From NCBI GenBank assembly GCA_900752345.1, contig CAADVA010000223.1, positions 1 to 5,287 of the forward strand: DNA of 5,287 bases, given 5' to 3'. The stretch is from an uncultured Collinsella sp. (lineage in GTDB: Bacteria > Actinomycetota > Coriobacteriia > Coriobacteriales > Coriobacteriaceae). Position numbers and translations under genes: made by a program. This document shows, one piece after another, positions 1 through 4,018 of the stretch (positions are counted from its first letter, which is position 1; each line of letters begins with the position of its first letter). The notes beneath the pieces were generated by a model. That model made no database searches. It had not been told where the DNA came from and was given only the letters and a program-made list of their open reading frames with translations.

Positions 1-558
1 GCCGAGGGCAACGTCGACCGCGCCGAGGCGCTCATGATTGCCAAGTGGCCCGAGCCCGCCGATTACGCCAAGTATGTCGACGAGGACGCCGAGCGCGCGT
101 TTGAGCTGTGCCGCGCCGTCGTTTCCGCCGCCCGCGCCACGCGTTCGCGTTATCGCTTGAGCCCCAAGGCCGAGCTCGACGTGGTCGTGCGCGCCGGTGT
201 CGAGGACATCGAGAAGCTCGAGAGCCTGCGTTCGACCATTGAGCCGCTGGCCAACACCGCTTCGCTGGTCATGGGTACCGACGTTGAGAAGCCGGCCGCG
301 AGCATCGCCGTGGTCGACAGCGGCGTCGAGGTCTTTGTGGTGCTCGAGGGCAAGGTCGATCTTTCGGCCGAGAAGGCGCGTCTTGAGAAGGAGATCGCCG
401 CGGCGCAGAAGGAGCTCGCCGGCTGCGAGAAGACGCTCGCCAACGAGGGCTTTGTGGCCAAGGCCGCGCCTGCGGTGGTCCAGAAGAAGAGGGACCGTGC
501 AGCTGAGCTCAAGGAGATCCTGGCGGCGCTGAACTCGCAGGTTGCTGACTTCTCGTAG
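1..558 (+). CDS. valS: Valine--tRNA ligase, C-terminal part (5' end outside window)
   Basis: Class I aminoacyl-tRNA synthetase that attaches valine to tRNA-Val in the cytoplasm. Only the last 185 residues are present; the frame is open from base 1 and ends in TAG at 556-558. The visible part opens with the end of the anticodon-binding helical domain, with a MIAKWPEP segment matching the family's conserved 'APWPE' region at about residues 12-19 and an RATRSRY segment at about 45-51. It ends in the ValRS-specific C-terminal coiled-coil tRNA-binding arm, about residues 119-181, starting VDLSAEKARLEKEI and carrying the hallmark ANEGFVAKA at about 147-155. The catalytic HIGH and KMSKS motifs lie upstream of the window. 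The C-terminus has normal length with no sign of truncation. An internal ATG at 34 is not the start, because homology continues upstream of it. The next gene, folC, is also its neighbour in Bacillus subtilis and other Gram-positives. Confidence 0.95.
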   Translation, partial: AEGNVDRAEALMIAKWPEPADYAKYVDEDAERAFELCRAVVSAARATRSRYRLSPKAELDVVVRAGVEDIEKLESLRSTIEPLANTASLVMGTDVEKPAASIAVVDSGVEVFVVLEGKVDLSAEKARLEKEIAAAQKELAGCEKTLANEGFVAKAAPAVVQKKRDRAAELKEILAALNSQVADFS

Positions 559-563
559 GCGGT

Positions 564-688
564 ACTGGGGGACGCGGTTTGGGGCTTTGCTCGCTACTGC
601 GGACAGTCCTGCTCGCACGAAGGCCACATTAAGTGGCCTTCGGCTCGTGCGGAACTTGTATCGAGCAAAGCCCCAAACCGCTCCCAGT
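564..688. repeat. 125-bp imperfect palindrome downstream of valS
   Basis: The outer arms at 574-593 and 662-681 are perfect 20-nt reverse complements (left arm begins gcggtttggggc). Past a short internal loop they are extended by actggg at 564-569 against cccagt at 683-688. Nested inside is a 10-bp hairpin, cgaaggccac (618-627) against gtggccttcg (633-642), with the 5-nt loop attaa. The sequence between outer and inner stems is only partly paired. No T-run follows either outer arm, so it is not a textbook terminator. It starts 5 bp after the valS stop. It could be a small mobile palindromic repeat (MITE- or REP-like) or a transcript 3'-end stabiliser; I see no coding capacity or transposase. 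Confidence 0.75.
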
Positions 689-720
689 TCGTTTACGTGG
701 TTGTCTGCGCCCGGCATGTT

Positions 721-742
721 AGGGCCACTGGGTTGTGGCCTT
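721..742. repeat. Small hairpin in the valS-folC gap
   Basis: An 8-bp stem (721-728 with 735-742, including one G-T wobble) closes a 6-nt loop, tgggtt. Its core ggccac/gtggcc is the same as the inner hairpin of the large palindrome at 618-642. It has no T-run, so its role is unknown. Confidence 0.45.
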
Positions 743-775
743 GAGGTTGCTGCAAAGCGGTGTTTGGCTGATTTT

Positions 776-804
776 TTGAACGCGAGGGGCTCATTCTATT
801 TAAT
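776..804 (+). promoter_or_regulatory. Probable housekeeping-sigma promoter for folC
   Basis: A -35 TTGAAC (776-781) and a -10 TTTAAT (799-804) are separated by exactly 17 bp. The -10 matches TATAAT at 5 of 6 positions and the -35 matches TTGACA at 4 of 6. The predicted transcription start is near 811, giving a short leader of about 28 nt with the folC Shine-Dalgarno at 824-829. The -10 falls in the loop and right arm of the terminator at 784-816, so the two elements share DNA. The motif match is seen; activity is inferred. Confidence 0.5.
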
Positions 805-816
805 GGGCCTCTTTTT
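784..816 (+). terminator. Rho-independent terminator for valS
   Basis: An 11-bp stem pairs 785-795 with 802-812, including two G-U wobbles, around the 6-nt loop ctattt. A run of five T (812-816) lies at the 3' base of the stem. It sits about 225 bp after the valS stop and only 7 bp before the folC ribosome binding site, so it ends valS transcription just as folC begins. Confidence 0.75.
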
Positions 817-823
817 CTGTTAT

Positions 824-829
824 GGGGGA
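824..829 (+). promoter_or_regulatory. Ribosome binding site of folC
   Basis: GGGGGA lies 9 bp before the ATG at 839 and selects that start. The in-frame ATG at 803 lies inside the terminator stem and has no Shine-Dalgarno. The open frame running back to 542 crosses the palindrome and encodes nothing family-like. Confidence 0.7.
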
Positions 830-838
830 CTTTGGGTT

Positions 839-2182
839 ATGGCTAAGCGTTCTGGGTCGTATGTCGTTCCTTTCTCGTTTGAGCTGCTTTCGTTTGATGA
901 GGCTGTGGGGCTTGCTGCTGATACGGGGCGGATTTCTGGGGATGCTGGTCCTCTGCTTGAGACGGTTGTCGATATGCTCGATGAGCTGGGGCGTCCGGAC
1001 GAGTATTTCGATTGCATCCAGGTTGCCGGTACCAATGGCAAGACTTCGACTACGCGTTTTTCGGCTGCCATTCTTCGTGGTGAGGGGCTCAAAACCGCGC
1101 TGTATACGTCGCCACAGCTGGTGCGCTATCCCGAGCGCATGGAGGTTGATGGGTGCGTCGTGAGCGACGAGGCCTTTGCCCATGGCGTTTCGGCAGCTGT
1201 CGAGGCGGGGCATCGCGTGAATGCGCGCCGTGTGGCGGCAGGGGAGCGCGCCTATACCATCACACCGTTTGACCTGCTGACGGCTGCTGCACTGGTGGTG
1301 TTTGCCGAGGCTTGCGTGGACGTAGCCGTGCTTGAGGTTGGCATGGGCGGGCGTTGGGACGCCACGAGTGCGACCGATCCCGTCGCCGTTGCCATTACGG
1401 GCATTGGGCTCGATCATACACGTATTTTGGGCAACACGCTCGAGGCCATTGCGGGGGAGAAGGCTGCGGTTATTAAGCCTGGGCGCTTTGTTGTTTTGGG
1501 CGAGGGTACGCATGAGGCGAGCGTTCAGCGCGTGATGGATGCCCGTTGCCGTGAGTGCGGTGTGGTGCCGCTCGTGGTGAACCATGCCACAACCAAGGTT
1601 CCGGCACACGTGGGCGACACGGTTGAGTTTAGCTGCACCACGCCGCGTGCGATCTATACGTCAAGCATGGTTAAGCCGGCCTACCAGCCGCAGAATGCTG
1701 CGTGCGCGATTATGCTGTGCGAGGGGTATTTGGGCCGCGAGCTCGACCACGATGCGCTGGATGCATCGCTTATGGGCTGCCCCACGCCGGGTCGTTTTGA
1801 TGTGCTGGGGACCGATCCGCTCAAGCTGATCGACGCCTGCCATAACCCTCAGAGCTGCGAGAACTTTGTGAGCGCGCTGGACGAGATAGATCCGTGCGTC
1901 GAGAATCGCCCCACGCTGCTGTGCGCCGCACTGGCCGACAAGGATGTGGCCGGTATTGTCGATGTTCTGATTCCGGCCTTCCCGCGTGTGGTCGTAACCC
2001 AGACCGATTCCGATCGCGCCCTGCCGGCAGAGGAACTTGCTGCCCTGGTGGACGCCAACAAGCTTGCCGGTGTGTACCCTAGCGTGCCCGAGGCTCTCGC
2101 GGCTTTTGACGCCGTGGGCGAGTCCTTCGTTGCCGCCGGCACCATCACCCTAGCCGGCGAAGTAGCCGGCCTGCTGCGCTAG
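839..2182 (+). CDS. folC: Folylpolyglutamate synthase / dihydrofolate synthase family ligase
   Basis: ATP-dependent cytoplasmic Mur-ligase-family enzyme that adds glutamate to folates, and in bifunctional members to dihydropteroate. The product is 447 aa, normal for FolC. Landmarks in order: P-loop AGTNGKTST at 63-71; TSPQLVRYPERM at 90-101, matching the family's TSPHLxRxxER; ITPFDLLTAA at 141-150; LEVGMGGRWDAT at 165-176; ITGIGLDHTRILG at 186-198; IAGEKAAVIKPG at 204-215; PGRFDVL at 317-323 and IDACHNP at 331-337 of the C-terminal domain (family LDGAHNP); and LADKD at 365-369. Deviations are T for the usual G after the P-loop lysine, Q for H in TSPH, and AC for GA before HNP. All essential blocks are present, so it should be active. 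Whether it is mono- or bifunctional cannot be told from sequence alone. It begins after a terminator and probably has its own promoter. Codons are more T-rich at the 5' end than later. Confidence 0.9.
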   Translation: MAKRSGSYVVPFSFELLSFDEAVGLAADTGRISGDAGPLLETVVDMLDELGRPDEYFDCIQVAGTNGKTSTTRFSAAILRGEGLKTALYTSPQLVRYPERMEVDGCVVSDEAFAHGVSAAVEAGHRVNARRVAAGERAYTITPFDLLTAAALVVFAEACVDVAVLEVGMGGRWDATSATDPVAVAITGIGLDHTRILGNTLEAIAGEKAAVIKPGRFVVLGEGTHEASVQRVMDARCRECGVVPLVVNHATTKVPAHVGDTVEFSCTTPRAIYTSSMVKPAYQPQNAACAIMLCEGYLGRELDHDALDASLMGCPTPGRFDVLGTDPLKLIDACHNPQSCENFVSALDEIDPCVENRPTLLCAALADKDVAGIVDVLIPAFPRVVVTQTDSDRALPAEELAALVDANKLAGVYPSVPEALAAFDAVGESFVAAGTITLAGEVAGLLR

Positions 2183-2196
2183 CCCATCCCCTCATC

Positions 2197-2263
2197 AGTT
2201 GCGGTGAAATAGTTCCTGTTTTTGGGTTCTAGCAGCCCATCCAGGAACTATTCCACCGCAACT
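2197..2263. repeat. 67-bp palindrome, copy 1 (between convergent folC and peptidase)
   Basis: The arms 2197-2218 and 2242-2263 pair over 22 bp with one mismatch (A2207 against C2253), around a 23-nt loop that contains a further short tggg/ccca pairing. The outer 15 nt, agttgcggtgaaata, recur in copy 2 at 3489-3555, while the inner 7 bp of the stem differ. On the minus strand the mismatch becomes a G-U wobble, so a minus-strand RNA would pair throughout. It lies 24 bp past the peptidase stop and 14 bp past the folC stop. Neither side has a T-run, so it is not a classical terminator, though it could define or protect transcript ends. Confidence 0.85.
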
Positions 2264-2287
2264 TAGTTTGGGGGCTTGGGGACCAGG

Positions 2288-3376
2288 CTAGTCTAGGCGG
2301 AATGGGTCGTGAGGGTAGGCGTTGAGAATCTCGACGCCCTTCTCGGTCATCAGGGCCAAGTCCTCGATGCGGACGCCGGTGCGGCCGGGGAGGTAGATGC
2401 CCGGCTCGATGGAGAACGTCATGCCCGGCTCTACGACCTGCTCGTTGACGAGTGAGACGTCGCCCGGCTCGTGGTCTTGCAGACCGATCGAGTGTCCCAG
2501 GCGGTGCGTAAAGTACTGCCCATAGCCCGCATCCTCAATCACGTCGCGCGCGGCGCGGTCCAGGTCGCACATACGAACGCCCGGCGCGATAAGCGCTTCG
2601 GCGGCCTCGTTGGCACGGCGCACGATGTCGTAGATGCGTGCCGTCTCCTCGTCCGGCTCGCCCCACAAGAACCTGCGCGTCATGTCCGAGCAATAGTTGC
2701 GGCGACGTCCACCAATGTCGAACAGCACCACGTCGCCACGCTTGAGTACCGTATCGTCGGGCTCGTGGTGCGGGTCGCCGGCGTTGGCGCCAAAGCTCAC
2801 GATGGGTGGAAAGCTAAAGCCCTCGCAGCCGTTCTTGCGGTACAGACCGAGCATCTGATCGGCAATTTCGCGCTCCGTTACACCTTCGTGGACGAGCTTG
2901 ATCGCGTCGGCCATCACGGCGTCGTTGGCGGCCGAAGATGCACGCATGAGTTCCTGCTCGGCGGCATCCTTGTAGGTGCGCGCGGCGGTGACGGCAAAGT
3001 CGCCCAGGAAAAACTCGCTTGCGGCGTGGCGCTCCATGAGCGGCATCAAAAAGCCGGAGCGCATGACGGTATCGATGCCGAGCGGTTTGGTCGGATCGAT
3101 CTCACTCGCGATGGCGTCGGTCACGACGTCGGTATCGGTGTGGTAGGCAACGCGGGCATTGTCGTACTCGGGCAGCTGATGCAGCGCGTTGACCAAGATC
3201 ACGGGCTCGCTACCGCGCGCGAGCAGCACACCGCAAAAACGCTCGAACATATCGGCATAAAAACCGGTCAGATAGTAAATCGACCACGGGTCGTTTACGA
3301 GCAGCTGTGCGCCGGGGTGCTGAGCCTCGAGCGCATCTAGCACGCGCGCCACACGCTGGTCATCGACATGTGCCAT
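2288..3376 (-). CDS. M24B metallopeptidase: Xaa-Pro aminopeptidase/dipeptidase family
   Basis: Cytoplasmic dimetal 'pita-bread' peptidase of 362 aa, a usual length for short Xaa-Pro dipeptidases and aminopeptidase P-like proteins. Residues 1 to about 130 form the creatinase-type N-terminal domain (e.g. WSIYYLTGF at 31-39), and about 135-355 the M24 catalytic domain. All five expected metal ligands are visible: D220 (LFDIGG), D231 (CSDMTR), H295 (LGHSIG), E324 (FSIEPGIY) and E338 (VRIEDL). H204 in DPHHEP and H302 in DHEPG fit the conserved accessory histidines. No signal peptide or membrane segment is seen. The ATG at 3376 is chosen for its AAAGGA ribosome site 6 bp upstream; a start 16 codons earlier is possible but has no such site. 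It probably releases residues next to proline during peptide use. Dipeptidase and aminopeptidase activities are not separable here. It is flanked by the two 67-bp palindromes. Confidence 0.9.
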   Translation of the reverse strand: MAHVDDQRVARVLDALEAQHPGAQLLVNDPWSIYYLTGFYADMFERFCGVLLARGSEPVILVNALHQLPEYDNARVAYHTDTDVVTDAIASEIDPTKPLGIDTVMRSGFLMPLMERHAASEFFLGDFAVTAARTYKDAAEQELMRASSAANDAVMADAIKLVHEGVTEREIADQMLGLYRKNGCEGFSFPPIVSFGANAGDPHHEPDDTVLKRGDVVLFDIGGRRRNYCSDMTRRFLWGEPDEETARIYDIVRRANEAAEALIAPGVRMCDLDRAARDVIEDAGYGQYFTHRLGHSIGLQDHEPGDVSLVNEQVVEPGMTFSIEPGIYLPGRTGVRIEDLALMTEKGVEILNAYPHDPFRLD

Positions 3377-3382
3377 ACATCG

Positions 3383-3388
3383 TCCTTT
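3383..3388 (-). promoter_or_regulatory. Ribosome binding site of the M24 peptidase
   Basis: On the minus strand AAAGGA ends 6 nt before the ATG at 3376-3374. This fixes the start at MAHVDD rather than the longer open frame beginning at 3424. Confidence 0.75.
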
Positions 3389-3409
3389 CGCTAGGGTGCC
3401 ACCATGGTA

Positions 3410-3458
3410 TCCCAAGCCCGGCACATAGGGACGTTCCTTTTATGCCGGCACCTTGGGA
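3410..3458 (-). repeat. Hairpin in the peptidase leader
   Basis: The arms tcccaag (3410-3416) and cttggga (3452-3458), then ccggca (3418-3423) and tgccgg (3443-3448), form a 13-bp stem with a 1x3 internal loop. The 19-nt terminal loop, read on the minus strand, contains aaaaggaacgtccc. The outer arm at 3454-3458 could instead pair with tccca at 3471-3475, so two folds exclude each other. It lies about 35-80 nt upstream of the peptidase start. A regulatory role is speculative. Confidence 0.5.
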
Positions 3459-3467
3459 CACTCCTTT
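3418..3467. repeat. Two-unit diverged direct repeat, period 27 bp
   Basis: The units 3418-3440 and 3445-3467 (23 nt each, beginning ccggcac and ending tccttt) agree at 19 of 23 positions. On the minus strand both read aaagga, two variable bases, gtccc, then gtgccgg. They could be tandem regulator sites or a decayed repeat. No operator of a known family is recognised. Confidence 0.55.
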
Positions 3468-3488
3468 GCATCCCATGCGGCCCTCATA

Positions 3489-3555
3489 AGCTGCGGTGAA
3501 ATACGGACTGTTTAGCGGCCTGAAACCATAAAACAGTCCGTATTTCACCGCAACT
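3489..3555. repeat. 67-bp palindrome, copy 2 (between DUF1667 gene and peptidase)
   Basis: The arms 3489-3513 and 3531-3555 pair over 25 bp with one mismatch (C3491 against A3553). Total length equals copy 1, and the outer 15 nt match copy 1 at 14 positions. Stem positions 16-19 are cgga here and gttc in copy 1, with both sides changed so that pairing is kept. The mismatch is a G-U wobble on the minus strand, as in copy 1. It lies 48 bp past the DUF1667 stop, that is, in the 3' region of the oxidoreductase/DUF1667 transcript. A similar short flank, ccctcat-ag, precedes both copies on the plus strand. Confidence 0.85.
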
Positions 3556-3576
3556 GCGGAGGAGGGTGGGGTGGAT

Positions 3577-3603
3577 GGCGGGGTAGCTAAAAGAGCCCCG
3601 TCC
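3577..3603 (-). terminator. Weak hairpin directly after the DUF1667 stop
   Basis: cgggg (3579-3583) pairs with ccccg (3596-3600), and gg (3577-3578) with cc (3602-3603) across a bulged T. On the minus strand it starts right after the stop codon. The only T-run (cttttag) is in the loop, not after the stem, so intrinsic termination is doubtful. Confidence 0.25.
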
Positions 3604-4014
3604 CTAATTAGCCACTTGGGCTCGGTCGATGTCCATGCTGGCGATTAGGTTGATGTTGGTGTCTAGGAGGTTCTCTAGCACGATGTCGCCCATACGGATG
3701 GGGGCGTCGACGACTAGGCCGCGGATGAGGTCCATGGCGTGGGCGTGGAGTGCCAGCGGGATGGCTTCGGCCATGCGCACGGGCAGCAGCGCCTCGTCGC
3801 CTCCGGATACGGCCACGGTGGTGGTGAGTACGCGCATGGGGCAGGTGAGCTCCTGATGTGCGAACTTATTACCGCGCGGACAGCTGTTGCCGGTCACGGA
3901 GCGCACCTCTACCACGGCGCCGTCTGCGTCACGCTCTACCTCTACGGTCAGGAGACACTCGGATGGGCAGGTGGTGCAGTTGAACTGCAGCGTCTCGATC
4001 GCGTTCGTGCTCAT
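3604..4014 (-). CDS. DUF1667 family CxxC protein, partner of FAD oxidoreductase
   Basis: Soluble 136-aa protein matching the DUF1667 family across its length. The N-terminal cysteine cluster is C13-x2-C16-x3-C20 (FNCTTCPSECLLTV), followed by C45 in GNSCPRG and C58 in the LTCPMRVLTTTV block. The C-terminal half has the family's LPVR, PIRMGDIVLENLLDT and NLIAS segments. Four or more conserved cysteines suggest an iron-sulfur cluster or zinc site; which is unknown. The family has no established reaction, but its genes usually follow a pyridine-nucleotide-type FAD oxidoreductase and a GlpA-like dehydrogenase, so an electron-transfer or assembly role in glycerol-3-phosphate oxidation is a fair inference. 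The start at 4014 follows GAGGAGG; the frame extends 17 codons further upstream, into the oxidoreductase gene, but without a site or family match. The pair is co-translated, with a 4-bp gap. Confidence 0.88.
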   Translation of the reverse strand: MSTNAIETLQFNCTTCPSECLLTVEVERDADGAVVEVRSVTGNSCPRGNKFAHQELTCPMRVLTTTVAVSGGDEALLPVRMAEAIPLALHAHAMDLIRGLVVDAPIRMGDIVLENLLDTNINLIASMDIDRAQVAN

Positions 4015-4018
4015 GGCT

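Noticed and set aside
564..742. T-box or tRNA-like structure between valS and folC
   Set aside because: There is no T-box consensus, no cloverleaf and no CCA end. It is downstream of valS, and folC is not a usual T-box target.
542..838. N-terminal extension of folC by 99 codons
   Set aside because: The stretch overlaps the valS end and runs through the large palindrome and the terminator. FolC homology starts after 839, where a good ribosome site is found.
800..1609. 269-codon open frame on the minus strand opposite folC
   Set aside because: It covers the FolC signature motifs in antisense, runs through the folC ribosome site and terminator, and shows no family features.
2197..2263. Classical bidirectional rho-independent terminator between folC and the peptidase gene
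   Set aside because: The stem is long enough, but neither side has a T-run, the stem core is AT-containing, and a related palindrome occurs at a non-convergent site. It is kept as a repeat of unknown role.
2471..3340. 289-codon open frame on the plus strand opposite the peptidase gene
   Set aside because: It is antisense to a gene with all M24 metal ligands, has no recognisable motif, and is the mirror frame expected from GC-rich codon use.
3418..3467. Start of a CRISPR array
   Set aside because: There are only two units, diverged at 4 of 23 positions, with a 4-nt spacing rather than spacers of about 30 nt.
3360..3548. 62-codon minus-strand open frame across the palindrome and peptidase leader
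   Set aside because: It needs a GTG inside the palindrome arm with no ribosome site, and its content follows from the inverted and tandem repeats. It overlaps the peptidase start.
3577..3603. Riboswitch or attenuator near the DUF1667 end
   Set aside because: Only a short hairpin is present, and it lies after the stop codon; no aptamer-like structure is visible.
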